Assembly (NCBI GenBank): GCA_947178145.1
Contig: CAMWXE010000019.1
Location: 1 to 64,000, forward strand
Length of the DNA: 64,000 nt
Origin: an uncultured Lachnospiraceae bacterium
Lineage (GTDB): Bacteria > Bacillota > Clostridia > Lachnospirales > Lachnospiraceae
Direction: 5' to 3'
Made by a program: the position numbers and the translations under genes. Positions 1 to 8,649 of this stretch are shown piece by piece (position 1 is the first letter of the stretch; each line of letters begins with the position of its first letter). The notes beneath the pieces are model-generated. The model saw nothing but the letters and a program-made list of their open reading frames with translations, had not been told where the DNA came from and searched no databases.

Positions 1-84
1 TTCTATATATTGTGGTCATTTTCCTTGATTACCCCTTTTGACGCTTTAATCATTACATATGTTACAAAAACGGCAAATTTTACC

Positions 85-578
85 TCAATAATTATCTTCG
101 ATTGGGTAGTATAGTTCATCTGCACCTACACCCACTTTATGCAGCCAGTTAAGAATTGCCCCACGTTCAGAGCACTCCTTGCCAAATGCCTCATGTACTA
201 TAAACACAACAAGCGGTTTATGCCGCAGATCCATCTGTATTACCAATCTCTCTATGTTATCGCTAAGCCTGTTCATAAAGTCCGCAATATCTATAGTATC
301 CAGCTGTCGAGAATATGCCTTCAAAAATCACATGTTCCTGGGTCTTTTGTCGGGCAGGTTTCAAATCCACGACACAGATTGTTGCAAGTATAATCTGGCA
401 TTAATGATTTAATCCGTAGTCCATTTACTACCCCTCGCTTATCTATGAAAACATGATCCTGTCCCTTAAAGTTATGATACCACTTTGGATCAAAAACCGC
501 TGTACTCACAGGTATCATAGATGGTTTAAAAAATCTTATCTGATAAAAATATGATGTTGCAATCTCCAACTGCTGCAT
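85..578 (-). pseudogene. DUF488-like protein, split by a frameshift
   Basis: Two overlapping minus-strand frames read as one protein of about 163 residues. The upstream part (578 to 321) ends DPGTCDF-stop; the downstream part (from 324) begins LKAYSRQL. Adding one T to the T5 run at 323-327 joins them smoothly. The N-terminal TSYF and PKWYHNF motifs and the C-terminal HEAFGKECSERGAILNWL resemble the TSYFA, WY and CHR-W blocks of phage-type DUF488 proteins, whose function is unknown. Four cysteines (CNNLC, ETC, GTC) in the middle could bind metal. It lies at the 3' end of a block of small accessory genes. Either it is a real one-base loss or a sequencing error in the homopolymer. The family assignment is from memory of motif order and is moderate. 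Confidence 0.55.
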
Positions 579-644
579 TGTTATTCGCTCCTTTCTGGTT
601 TTTTATTCCTTTTCCCTTTCATTTTTATATGTCTGGAGACTACT

Positions 645-863
645 TTAATTTTCGGGCACTGCATTTATGACTGTAACTCCGCCCTTCTTTTCATCATAAC
701 AGAAAGGTAGAATCATACAAATCTCTAAACTATTCTTGACAATTATAGGCGAAATTTCCTTTTTATCACCAGGATGCCAAACTACAGCTTTTTCTCCGTC
801 ATTTATAACACTGTACACATTATCTATAATAACAAAATCCTTTAAGTCAATATTCTGAACCAT
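645..863 (-). CDS. Hypothetical protein, 72 aa
   Basis: A 72-residue acidic protein with no motif I recognise. It begins MVQNIDLKDFVIID and ends VINAVPEN, and it has alternating hydrophobic stretches that suggest a small beta-rich fold. It sits between the cysteine-rich 48-residue gene upstream (33 bp gap) and the DUF488-like pseudogene downstream, all on the minus strand, so it may share their transcript. No clear signal peptide or membrane segment is visible. Coding status rests on position, strand and spacing only. Confidence 0.45.
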   Translation of the reverse strand: MVQNIDLKDFVIIDNVYSVINDGEKAVVWHPGDKKEISPIIVKNSLEICMILPFCYDEKKGGVTVINAVPEN

Positions 864-895
864 TCACTGACAATCGAATCGTCTCAACACCGTGC

Positions 896-1042
896 TTAGT
901 TTATCTTGTCAAGTGGACATTTGCCGCCGTTCTTAATCCAGACACATGGCTCATCTTCAGTCTCCGTATCCTGATATTTACAGAAATTATTACATATGTC
1001 CGTCGCGACCTCTTGCAACACTTGAACTATTGTTTTGTCCAT
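896..1042 (-). CDS. Small cysteine-rich protein, 48 aa
   Basis: A 48-residue frame starting ATG at 1042 with AGAGG about 8 bases upstream. It reads MDKTIVQVLQEV, then has four cysteines arranged C-N-N-F-C, then C-V-W and K-C-P-L. A small C-x3-C...C...CP protein of this length is common in prophage and integrative-element gene runs of Clostridia, where it is taken to bind zinc. Here it is the second gene of a decayed accessory block. The function is unknown. The start is well supported by the ribosome binding site. Confidence 0.55.
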   Translation of the reverse strand: MDKTIVQVLQEVATDICNNFCKYQDTETEDEPCVWIKNGGKCPLDKIN

Positions 1043-1125
1043 AAACAAACCTCTTATAAGACCTTATTTCATTAATAGCCAATCATTGTGTTTTTATTTT
1101 ACAAAATCCTTCCTTAAAGCAAAGC

Positions 1126-1491
1126 TTAAATTTGATTGTCATTACTCGGCTTCCAATCTCTGTCTGTTATGGCATCTGGCGCAACATTTGTATAAAATAT
1201 TGCTGCGTGTAATATTACATTCTTTATCTCACCCTCTAACGTTGCACATAAATCAACGCCCTCTGCACAGCGGCTAATCAGCCAGTCAAATGCAGTATTT
1301 GCAGTACGTACATCCATACCTGCTATATTGAATTCTTTCCACAATATCTTTTTTAAATTCTCCTGCGTCTCTTTATATACACTAAGAATTGGTTCTATCG
1401 CATCTGCCTTTAGTTCAAATATTTTATCGAATACTATTTTATTCAATGGACTTAACATGAACTGCTTTTCTAATAAAGATAATTCTTTCAT
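1126..1491 (-). CDS. Hypothetical protein, 121 aa
   Basis: A 121-residue, mainly helical, acidic protein (MKELSLLEKQF at the start, DRDWKPSNDNQI at the end). There is no signal peptide or transmembrane helix and I do not recognise a family. A rho-independent terminator (1511-1543) lies just upstream, so this gene starts its own transcription unit or is read through. It lies in an accessory block with two broken genes, which suggests acquired DNA. Confidence 0.5.
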   Translation of the reverse strand: MKELSLLEKQFMLSPLNKIVFDKIFELKADAIEPILSVYKETQENLKKILWKEFNIAGMDVRTANTAFDWLISRCAEGVDLCATLEGEIKNVILHAAIFYTNVAPDAITDRDWKPSNDNQI

Positions 1492-1510
1492 ATGATCCCT
1501 CTTTCAAAAT

Positions 1511-1543
1511 AAAAAGGCTTTGCTATAATACACGCAAAGCCTG
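1511..1543 (-). terminator. Rho-independent terminator
   Basis: Perfect 9-bp inverted repeat AGGCTTTGC / GCAAAGCCT (1515-1523 and 1534-1542) with a 10-base loop, followed on the minus strand by TTTTATTTT. It is the second of two terminators downstream of the Rpn-like pseudogene. Confidence 0.75.
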
Positions 1544-1610
1544 TCATTTATTAACTCTTTGTAATCTTCATTTTTGACATTTAGTAATGCTGCAACACTC
1601 CTGTCAAATG

Positions 1611-1643
1611 TAAAAATAAAAAGAACACCCGAAAGATGTTCTT
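1611..1643 (-). terminator. Rho-independent terminator
   Basis: Inverted repeat AAGAACA / TGTTCTT (1621-1627 and 1637-1643) with a TCTTTCGGG loop, followed on the minus strand by TTTATTTTT. It lies about 65 bp after the stop codon of the Rpn-like pseudogene and is its natural terminator. Confidence 0.8.
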
Positions 1644-1707
1644 GTGTAACCTCTGCCAGCCTACCACATACACAAACGCATTATGCTTATACCGACTTCA
1701 CCAATGA

Positions 1708-2609
1708 CTATTCATAAATTACTGCGATAATTGAATTAATAGAGTCTTTGCCAATACTAGGATATTTCTTTATAACAGTATCTCTTGCAGCTTCCTTTGG
1801 CAGTCCAAACTGAAAACATAGTTCTACCATATTTCTGATACTTAACTTTCTCTCTTCCTCTGCCTTCCTTCTCTCTTCCTCTATCTTAGGTGCTGCTAAT
1901 TCCATTATAGTCATGATATCATCCTCCTTCACATCTTTTTCAAGCACAACATCGCTTGCACGTGATACATAATCCACAACTGCTTCCGCATTTAATAAAT
2001 CAACCTTAGATCCGCTCTCACGCATTAAGTGATACTGATAAGCCAAACTCTTTGCCCTCTGCACAGTTATTTGTCTGGTAAGTGATTTCAACCATATATG
2101 CCCTTCTTCGTTGAGTTCACTGGCAACAATTATTTGTATGGAAATATCAGACCACCCACCTCATAAATACCTTTACAGCGTGTATCGATTTGAAAATTTC
2201 TCTTTCTAAGCATGTCAAGCAGCTTCACTGGCTTGCCTTCTCGTACAATTGACATCGTTATGTCATTGTCTTTGACTGCGTCTACGTATCCACCTGTTTC
2301 TGCTTTATAAAGAGCTGCATATGCTATAACTTTGTACAGTGTGTCAATATTCACCTCATCGCCAGGTGACTTATATTCAATAACATTATGCCCTCTAAAG
2401 AAGTCCTTAGCAATCTCATTCTTCAATATGACGTTATCTTTTACACGTACCACTAGCATATCTATTTTTATTGGTTCTTTGCCCAAGATATATTCTCTGT
2501 GAAATTCAAGGACATCTGCATTATCTGCAAGCTCTAATTCAGTCGCTGCACAAAAAGCACTATGCCAGCGAATGCTTTCATCATCTTCCGTATTTTGCTG
2601 TTTTCCCAA
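1708..2609 (-). pseudogene. Rpn-like PD-(D/E)XK nuclease family protein, frameshifted
   Basis: The N-terminal frame (to 2130) carries the PD-(D/E)XK core: KIDMLVV (the Asp), FRGHNVIEYKSP (the E-x-K) and DTLYKVIAYAALYK, the usual helix after the active site. It ends GGLIFPYK-stop. The other frame continues exactly from there: with one extra A in the AAA run near 2129-2131 the reading becomes PYKIIVASELNEEGHIWLKSLTRQ, and the GHIWLKSL block is typical of this family. The C-terminal frame to 1708 has an EEERRKAEEERK coiled segment. Intact length would be about 300 aa, normal for Rpn-like putative nucleases or transposases. A TTG start at 2609 has GGGGTGG upstream; the frame itself opens at a GTG at 2624 with no ribosome binding site. 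Confidence 0.75.
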
Positions 2610-2740
2610 TCTATACCACCCCACTATTTTTTAGCGTTAACTTTTCCAATTTGCTATACCCTGTGTGTTACTTAAATGATAAGATAACCACTCACCTTTG
2701 TCAATAATTTTCAAATTTTGTATACATTACTTCACTCTTG

Positions 2741-2875
2741 GATATTCAAAAATATACCAAAACACATCAGGTCTTTAAACTCGATATGGTAATTTTGAGC
2801 ATAGTGATCCTCTGCGTGATTGCGATGGGAATCTATGGACTATTGAATTTACTGGAAAAGAAAATAAGCTATTAA
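2741..2875 (+). pseudogene. C-terminal stub of an ABC transporter permease
   Basis: The plus frame reads HQVFKLDMVILSIVILC, one hydrophobic helix, then LLNLLEKKISY-stop. A final transmembrane helix followed by LLxxLEKK is the usual tail of nitrate/taurine/thiamine-type ABC permeases. Nothing upstream in frame continues the protein and there is no ribosome binding site, so this is a remnant. The hairpin right after it is likely the old terminator. The subfamily is uncertain. Confidence 0.5.
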
Positions 2876-2878
2876 ACT

Positions 2879-2912
2879 CAAGAGGTAGATTCTGCAAAGA
2901 ATCTGCCTCTTG
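2879..2912. terminator. Hairpin between convergent genes
   Basis: A 14-bp stem CAAGAGGTAGATTC / GAATCTGCCTCTTG with one wobble and a TGCAAA loop, between the permease stub (+) and the AIM24 gene (-). There is no long T run on either side, so termination would be weak. It could serve both strands. Confidence 0.5.
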
Positions 2913-2926
2913 TATAATATTATACT

Positions 2927-3688
2927 TTATACTAAAGCCATCATGACGCGGCCTGTACCTCTATAGACATTTACCAGTCCTTCCCCTGACGCAGCAGATC
3001 CGACAAGTGTTTTCGTTGTCCGTTCAACAGTAAAGCTCAGGCTTGGTGACCAGCACACGGCATAATTTCCGTCAATCTTCAGGACATCATTGTCAAGCTC
3101 GACTGTCACAAGCTCTTCTCTTGGACAGGGTGACTCCAATAAACAGATTCCATTTCCCTGAACGCTGAGATTAAACAATCCCTCTCCGCCCAACAGCGCA
3201 CCACTCACAGAATTAATGGGCACCGTCTTGAGTGTGAGCCCGACACTTGCATAGTAAAATCCGTCGTTCATTACCATCGCGCCACCCCATTCGCGGATAT
3301 CTTCAATAATCAGATGCTTATATGTAGGTTCGAGAATGAGCACACCGTCACCTGTGTATTCCGGTTTGATGCCCTTTTCCCCTGTTACCGCGCCGCCAAA
3401 AGCCTTTCTCACAAGGTCGCCTGCACTTTTTACACCGGTTTCCACGGACACATTTCCGACCATCACCTGCATGGCGCCTGCACTGATTGTCCATCGATTA
3501 TTATTCAGACTGATAATCGCCTGTCTCTTGCAGACATTCATTTTTGAAGCATAATATTCTGTCACCACCTGAGATTTGTTCAATGACAAATCCCTGACCA
3601 TCTTTATAATAGTCACGCCGGCCTGCTCGTTTTCACTCACGATTTCTACATTTTTGTTGTCCAGTAAATTCAAAATATTTGTTCCCAT
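2927..3688 (-). CDS. AIM24 family protein (TIGR00266-like)
   Basis: A 253-residue soluble protein of the AIM24 family, a beta-rich fold of unknown biochemical role in bacteria. Visible features are the repeated Gly-rich turns: MVGNVSVETGVKSAGDLVRKAF, GDGVLILEPTYKHL, ALLGGEGLFNLSVQGNG and, near the end, ASGEGLVNVYRGTGRV. This pattern of F/Y-x-G-x-G-x-L repeats is characteristic. AGGAGAACGAT precedes the ATG. It is probably monocistronic, with a Ham1-family gene upstream on the same strand about 60 bp away. No membrane segment is seen. Family assignment is firm; cellular role unknown. Confidence 0.85.
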   Translation of the reverse strand: MGTNILNLLDNKNVEIVSENEQAGVTIIKMVRDLSLNKSQVVTEYYASKMNVCKRQAIISLNNNRWTISAGAMQVMVGNVSVETGVKSAGDLVRKAFGGAVTGEKGIKPEYTGDGVLILEPTYKHLIIEDIREWGGAMVMNDGFYYASVGLTLKTVPINSVSGALLGGEGLFNLSVQGNGICLLESPCPREELVTVELDNDVLKIDGNYAVCWSPSLSFTVERTTKTLVGSAASGEGLVNVYRGTGRVMMALV

Positions 3689-3749
3689 ATCGTTCTCCTT
3701 GTATATTTATGTTTTTGTTTCTCTTACCTGTCTCTTTTCTATAATTTAT

Positions 3750-4388
3750 TCAGCAGTACCTAAAGCGTGTTTGGAAAATTTCCGCCAGCGCCCGCTCAAA
3801 AAACTGTAAAAAGCCATCCTCCACTGCCACTTGATCTAACTCCTGCTCCGGCAGGTCATAGTAGTATTTTCCGGACTTGATATCAACAGATATGCTGTCA
3901 AGCGGAAATCCTTTTCTCCTTATGGCAGAATGAGGCTTTGCAGTCAGCAAAAATTTTTCGCTCTCCATAGACGGCTCCATGGCCTCGAACTGCAGCGTGT
4001 CATCATAGACAAAACAGATCGCATTTTTATAGCATGCTGTCAGATCACCGTATTTCCTGGCAAGACCCGAGTAATAGTCAAGCATCTCCTCATCTGTGAG
4101 AGAGCTGCCATTCACTGTCCGCACATGAACCCCTGGCTGGACTTCATCGGGAACGTTGTCAAAATACAACCCGGAATCACACGAAAATACAGGCATATGA
4201 AACGCTTTGTAATATGCGGAAGTCTTCTGTCGGGCATTTTCCAGCGGTGTACTGCCTTCCTCCGGAACGTGTGGTATTTTCATATCCAAATCCTTCAATC
4301 CAAGAATTTCTATTTTGCCTGGCTCTTCCAGACGCCTTTTCATGGCGGAAAGTTTCGCCTGATTGCCTGTTCCATACAAGATTTTCAT
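3750..4388 (-). CDS. Ham1/RdgB-like non-canonical purine NTP pyrophosphatase
   Basis: A 212-residue Ham1-superfamily protein expected to hydrolyse dITP/XTP-type nucleotides to monophosphates. The N-terminal LYGTGNQAKLSAMKRRL matches the substrate-binding T-x-N-x-x-K motif. FSCDSGLYFD matches the catalytic-site (T/S)-x-D-(D/S)-(S/G)-L block, followed by PGVHVRTV. The C-terminus is unusual: the last residues, FQTRFRYC, are translated from a degenerate end of the family A repeat (3757-3784), so the original 3' end of the gene has been replaced. The divergence from RdgB and the length suggest a paralogue rather than the housekeeping copy. Confidence 0.7.
   Translation of the reverse strand: MKILYGTGNQAKLSAMKRRLEEPGKIEILGLKDLDMKIPHVPEEGSTPLENARQKTSAYYKAFHMPVFSCDSGLYFDNVPDEVQPGVHVRTVNGSSLTDEEMLDYYSGLARKYGDLTACYKNAICFVYDDTLQFEAMEPSMESEKFLLTAKPHSAIRRKGFPLDSISVDIKSGKYYYDLPEQELDQVAVEDGFLQFFERALAEIFQTRFRYC
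3757..3784. repeat. Degenerate end of family A palindromic repeat
   Basis: CCTAAAGCGTGTTTGGAAAA differs by few bases from the family A end CTAGAGCGTGTTTGAAAA seen at 20229, 34792 and 49003. Only the terminal part remains. It overlaps the last codons and lies close to the stop codon of the Ham1-family gene. Confidence 0.5.
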
Positions 4389-4542
4389 TTGTACAATTTC
4401 CCTTTTTCATACCCTATGACATAACCACCAAGTTCTTTAACACCGCTTATCTCTTACGTTCTGTCATCCTATGGACTTTCACCACAGACTGACGGCATGC
4501 CCGTCATCGTAAAAAGACGCGACAAACGTCACGTCTCCAAAA

Positions 4543-4615
4543 AGCTTCCAAAGGGACTCGAACCCTCGACCTACTGATTACGAATCAGTTGCGCTACCAA
4601 CTGCGCTATGGAAGC
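4543..4615 (-). tRNA. tRNA-Thr(CGT)
   Basis: A full cloverleaf can be drawn on the minus strand: acceptor GCTTCCA / TGGAAGC, D arm GCGC...GCGC, anticodon stem ACTGA / TCAGT with loop TTCGTAA (anticodon CGT), and T arm GAGGG-TTCGAGT-CCCTT. CCA is not encoded. The variable loop is short (AGGTC). CGT reads the Thr codon ACG. Confidence 0.95.
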
Positions 4616-4717
4616 CTGGTCTGTCAACCACGAAGACTATTATACAAAACTTTTTACAATTTGTAAAGGATTATTTTACAAAAAATTTCACAATTTAGTC
4701 AGGGATATACGGAATTG

Positions 4718-5593
4718 TCATTGCATATCAGTCCGCATATGCACGGAGACCTGCTGATATGGAATCTCGATCTCTGCGTCATCCAGCGCATTTTTCGCAT
4801 TTTCCAACAGACGCCAGCGCACGTCCCAGTATACAGGATTCTCACAGTAACAGCGCATGCCAAGCTCCACTGCACTGTCGCCAAGGTCACTGACATACAC
4901 GAGAATCGGTTCACTGTGAAGCACATCCGCATCGCTGTCCATCACACCCTGCAAGACCTCCTTTGCTTCCCTGATATCGGCGTTATAAGATATCCCAACT
5001 GTGAGGTCAATACGTCTGACAGGCGCATCTGTCGCGTTTGTGATGGAGCTGTTTGCAAGATTGCCGTTTGGCAGTACAACCACCTTTCCGTCTGTCATGC
5101 TAAGTTTTGTGTAAAAGATTCCTATCTCTTTTACCGTTCCCTCTGTGCCATGGCCGGATTCTATGATAAAATCACCTACCCGAAAAGGCTTTAGCAGCAG
5201 AATCAGCATACCGCCTGCAAGATTGCTGAGACTTCCCTGCAATGCAAGGCCGACTGTCACGCCGGCAGAGCCCACAAGCGCCACGACACTTGCCGCATCA
5301 AATCCAAAGTTCCCGGCAATAACCAGTACCAGCAAACCGTACAGACATACCTTGATCAGTCCGTCAAGAAACTGAATAATACCTGTTTCCACATTGGCCC
5401 GCTGAAGGGACTTTTTTGTTAACCTGCGTATGAATTTTATAAGCTTGGAGCCCACAAAAAATAATATTGCCGCAACCAACACCCTTACGCCAAGCCCCAG
5501 CGCCTTCTCTGGCAATGTATCAAGAAATTTCTCAAAAGCATTCAGATTCTCGGTAATCTGGTCAATATCTAATTCCATCTCGTTTATCAGCAT
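4718..5593 (-). CDS. Small-conductance mechanosensitive channel (MscS family)
   Basis: An about 291-residue channel that opens under membrane tension to release osmolytes. Three N-terminal hydrophobic helices (roughly residues 28-48, 70-92 and 96-128) are followed by the MscS beta domain with PFRVGDFI and by V-V-V-L-P-N-G at the usual place. The pore helix is Gly/Ala-rich (GSAGVTVGLALQGSLSNLAGG), as in MscS. The start was set at the ATG at 5593, behind GGGAAGAGAA; another in-frame ATG lies 12 bases upstream. The DUF1015 gene precedes it on the same strand by about 30 bp. Confidence 0.9.
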   Translation of the reverse strand: MLINEMELDIDQITENLNAFEKFLDTLPEKALGLGVRVLVAAILFFVGSKLIKFIRRLTKKSLQRANVETGIIQFLDGLIKVCLYGLLVLVIAGNFGFDAASVVALVGSAGVTVGLALQGSLSNLAGGMLILLLKPFRVGDFIIESGHGTEGTVKEIGIFYTKLSMTDGKVVVLPNGNLANSSITNATDAPVRRIDLTVGISYNADIREAKEVLQGVMDSDADVLHSEPILVYVSDLGDSAVELGMRCYCENPVYWDVRWRLLENAKNALDDAEIEIPYQQVSVHMRTDMQ

Positions 5594-5625
5594 TTCTCTT
5601 CCCATCCATTAGTATAATTTATGTA

Positions 5626-6867
5626 CTAATCTTTCATCACATGAATGAATAGTCCACTCCTGAGCTTTGGCTCGAACCAGGTTGACTTCGGCGGCATCAG
5701 CATATTCGCATCGGCAACGCGGAACAGTTCGTGTATGGAGGTCGGATACATGGCAAATGCTGCTTTAGAGTCCGTCTTTACTCTTCTCTCGAGCTCACAA
5801 ATCCCCCGGATGCCACCCACAAAATCAATGCGTTTATCGGTCTTGGGATCTTTGATGCCAAGAATCGGGTCCAATATGTGGTTTTGAAGAATCGCCACGT
5901 CAAGACCGTCTACAGGATCACTGCTCTGGTATTCTTCCTTTCCTTCCAGCAAGTACCATGTACCATCCACCAGCAAGGATACTTGTCCTTTGTGCGCTGG
6001 TTTCTGACAGACAGCACTCTTTGAGACCAAATGGTAAACCTTGCTGACATCCTCCAGAAACTGCGCTGGCGTCAATCCGTTCAGGTCTTTTACAACCCTG
6101 TTGTAATCCATAATCATAAGCTCTTCATCAGCAAACAAAACAGACAGGAAATAATTAAACGCTTCCTCTCCCGTATAGCCTGGATTCTCTTCACGCTTTT
6201 TCAGGCCTGCCTTGACAGCCGATGCGCAGCGATGATGCCCGTCGGCAATATAAATCTGTGAGATACCTGCAAAAGCATTCTGAATTGCAGTGATATCTGC
6301 ATCGGCGCGGATGCACCAGACTCTGTGTGTGATATTGTCATCGGACACAAAATCATAGAGAGTCTGTTCCGCCTTTGTCTTTGTGATGATTTCCCGGATC
6401 GTATCATTCGCTCTGTACGCCAGGAAAATCGGCCCTGTCTGCGCTTCACAGGCCTCCACATGGCGGATGCGGTCAAGCTCCTTGTCCGCACGTGTGTTTT
6501 CATGCTTTTTGATCACCTGATTCTGGTAATCGTCAACACTCGCACAGGCCACAATGCCTGTCTGTACACGCCCGTCCATCGTGAGCTCATAAATGTAGTA
6601 AACGGGCTTGTCCTCCTGAACAAACTCACCCTTTTGAATCATATCCCACAGCATATCGTGGGCTTTCTGATAAACTTCATCCGCATATGTGTCAACGCTG
6701 CTGTCAAATTGTGTCTCCGCCCTGTCAATGTTCAGAAACGACAGCGGGTTGCCCTTCACCGCCTCACACGCTTCCTCCCTGTTATAGACGTCATACGGGA
6801 GCGCTGCGATTTTTTCCTCCAATCCTTTCCTGGGTCTGTATGCCTGAAATGGTCTGATTACTGCCAT
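5626..6867 (-). CDS. DUF1015 domain protein
   Basis: A 413-residue soluble protein of the DUF1015 family. The N-terminal RPFQAYRP and LPYDVYNREEA blocks, the central ADGHHRCASAVKA motif and the C-terminal PPKSTWFEPKLRSGLF are characteristic. The family is widespread in Firmicutes, often near serA/serC, and its reaction is not established. Here the serine genes lie 6 kb away on the same strand. AAGGAGGAGAAAACAC precedes the ATG. A 59-residue gene lies immediately upstream. Confidence 0.9.
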   Translation of the reverse strand: MAVIRPFQAYRPRKGLEEKIAALPYDVYNREEACEAVKGNPLSFLNIDRAETQFDSSVDTYADEVYQKAHDMLWDMIQKGEFVQEDKPVYYIYELTMDGRVQTGIVACASVDDYQNQVIKKHENTRADKELDRIRHVEACEAQTGPIFLAYRANDTIREIITKTKAEQTLYDFVSDDNITHRVWCIRADADITAIQNAFAGISQIYIADGHHRCASAVKAGLKKREENPGYTGEEAFNYFLSVLFADEELMIMDYNRVVKDLNGLTPAQFLEDVSKVYHLVSKSAVCQKPAHKGQVSLLVDGTWYLLEGKEEYQSSDPVDGLDVAILQNHILDPILGIKDPKTDKRIDFVGGIRGICELERRVKTDSKAAFAMYPTSIHELFRVADANMLMPPKSTWFEPKLRSGLFIHVMKD

Positions 6868-6913
6868 GTGTTTTCTCCTCCTTAACTTTTTTACATCACT
6901 GGATTATCTTTTT

Positions 6914-7093
6914 TCAGTCGCTTCGCTTCGCCTCGCCGCGCAGCTGCTGTGTGCGTTCAATGTCGTATTTACAATCCATGGGTTTCTTCTGAAACTCTTC
7001 AAGTGCCTGATCATAAAGCGCAATCGCACGGTCCAGATTTACTTTATAATTCCATCCTTTTCCCTCTCCTTCTGTCGCACTGCCACATATCAT
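6914..7093 (-). CDS. Small hypothetical protein, 59 aa
   Basis: A 59-residue charged helical protein starting MICGSATEGEGKGWNYKVNL and ending GEAKRSD. The middle part, DRAIALYDQALEEFQ, looks like one amphipathic helix of a TPR-like repeat. It ends 47 bp before DUF1015 and is likely co-transcribed with it. The ribosome binding site is weak (AAAGG). There is no close family that I recognise; amino-acid usage looks genuinely coding. Confidence 0.5.
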   Translation of the reverse strand: MICGSATEGEGKGWNYKVNLDRAIALYDQALEEFQKKPMDCKYDIERTQQLRGEAKRSD

Positions 7094-7236
7094 AAAATAT
7101 GCCCTTTACCCCCAGCCCGCATTCATTTCATTTTTGCTTTTCTTTCAAATTACAATCTGTGACAGTTTCTTATTTAAAATATTATCAGTCCTGATGTAAA
7201 TTGTCAAGAAACAGCTCTGATACCGCGTGCCGAGAG

Positions 7237-7275
7237 CAATACAGGAAGCCTTGTTTTTGGAGGCTTCCTGTATTG
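7237..7275 (-). terminator. Strong hairpin after the serpin operon
   Basis: Perfect 15-bp inverted repeat CAATACAGGAAGCCT / AGGCTTCCTGTATTG with a 9-base loop, about 40 bp after the last serpin stop codon. The T run is poor on both strands, so it may work mainly as an mRNA 3' end or transcript barrier. Confidence 0.6.
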
Positions 7276-7312
7276 TAATCTTCAAACATATATTCTTTAT
7301 ATAGTGAACAGC

Positions 7313-8647
7313 TCATGAGACTGGATTGTCCAGAATGCCAATAAACAGCGGTATCTCTTTGTCCATATCCAGAATCATATATACAAAAGGTTCATTAAAG
7401 TAAACTTCCTTCGGTTCCTGTGGTTCAACCATTGCCGCGCCGCACGCCATGATCACCTCCGTCGCAGCAGCAGCCTCAGTGCCTTCTTCATCCACAATGA
7501 TTTTTGCCTTCTGCCGCACCAAACCGATATAAAGATTGTCGCCGCTCTGTGTTTTACCCATCTGGTCAAAGTTTGCTTTGTCCAGATCAAAGCATTCAAC
7601 CAACCCCATATTTTCCAAGGCTTTGTTTAACTCTTTGTCAAATGTTATCTCAAATTTAGGGAGCTTTAAATTGACTAATTCAGTCTGCTTATTGACCAGA
7701 ATATCTGTCATGACTTCACTGGTCAATCCGTTGTAGACATCCCTGACGTCACCGTTCTCTAATGGCTTTAATGCCACAAATGCCAGATTCTCGCTTCTGC
7801 TGCTGTCACTGTTTTTCTGATATGGCAAGATAACACCTTCTGCAAATTCATTTGCGATGTAATCCAAATCCGTCAGATATAGGTTCATCATATCTACCTG
7901 TTCTGTCACATCCTGTCCTTTGTGCAGATAGAAATCTTCCTTGCGTGTATCGCCAGCCTCGAAAGGTATCTCCCACTTTCCCTTAAAATATACAGTATTA
8001 ATCAGCGCAAGTCTTGCCATCTCATCCAGCGGTTGTTCCAACATTTTATCGATCAGTCCGTTTGTCTGCTCCTCAATCCAGCGGTTAATTTCATGCATGG
8101 TTTTCTCTGAGGAGAGATCTGCCTGAAAGGCCTCCGCATCCATCAGAGAGCGCACCGTGCCAAGCCACACCTCATCCACAATAAACGCATCGTCTATCCA
8201 CGCAGAATCTGCAATGGACAAATTCAGCGAGTCCCCCTTTGTCGGAAATGTGTTCATCATGTCATCAGACAATGTCATCATATCATTTCCAAGCACATTG
8301 TAAAATTCCTCTCTGGTTGTCCCGTCCGCCCCACAGCCGGCCATAGAAAGCGCCAGATAGGCTGACACGGGTGACAGCACAGGGTTGTTGTCCTGGATGT
8401 TCTGTGCAAGCAAATCATATCCAAATTTCCGGACACTTTCATAGGATTCGATGTTATAGTCAATCGTGACTGCCTTCGCGGTCTGTCCCGTCAAATCTGT
8501 TTCTGCTGAATCCATTTGATTCCCCTCCATTTCGCTGTTTACAGATATTTCTTTCTGTGTGTTTTCATTTGTTTGCTTTGCGCATGCTCCCATAAGGCAT
8601 GCTGTTGTCATTGCCGTAGACAAAATCAAAATTTGTTTTCTTCTCAT
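7313..8647 (-). CDS. Serpin family lipoprotein (second of a tandem pair)
   Basis: An about 444-residue serine/cysteine protease inhibitor of the serpin fold. An N-terminal signal with a lipobox-like end (ACLMGAC) predicts a lipid anchor outside the membrane. The serpin body runs from about residue 70. Key motifs are NTVYFKGKW (breach/strand 6B), the inhibitory hinge EEGTEAAAATEV and the C-terminal PLFIGILDNP. The alanine-rich hinge indicates a functional inhibitor. Counting 17 residues from the hinge Glu puts P1 near Cys-Gly-Ala (IMACGAAM). The chosen ATG at 8647 is 7 bases behind AAGGGGG at the end of the upstream serpin, so translation is probably coupled. Another ATG 6 bases upstream overlaps the stop. 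Confidence 0.9.
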   Translation of the reverse strand: MRRKQILILSTAMTTACLMGACAKQTNENTQKEISVNSEMEGNQMDSAETDLTGQTAKAVTIDYNIESYESVRKFGYDLLAQNIQDNNPVLSPVSAYLALSMAGCGADGTTREEFYNVLGNDMMTLSDDMMNTFPTKGDSLNLSIADSAWIDDAFIVDEVWLGTVRSLMDAEAFQADLSSEKTMHEINRWIEEQTNGLIDKMLEQPLDEMARLALINTVYFKGKWEIPFEAGDTRKEDFYLHKGQDVTEQVDMMNLYLTDLDYIANEFAEGVILPYQKNSDSSRSENLAFVALKPLENGDVRDVYNGLTSEVMTDILVNKQTELVNLKLPKFEITFDKELNKALENMGLVECFDLDKANFDQMGKTQSGDNLYIGLVRQKAKIIVDEEGTEAAAATEVIMACGAAMVEPQEPKEVYFNEPFVYMILDMDKEIPLFIGILDNPVS

Positions 8648-8649
8648 AT

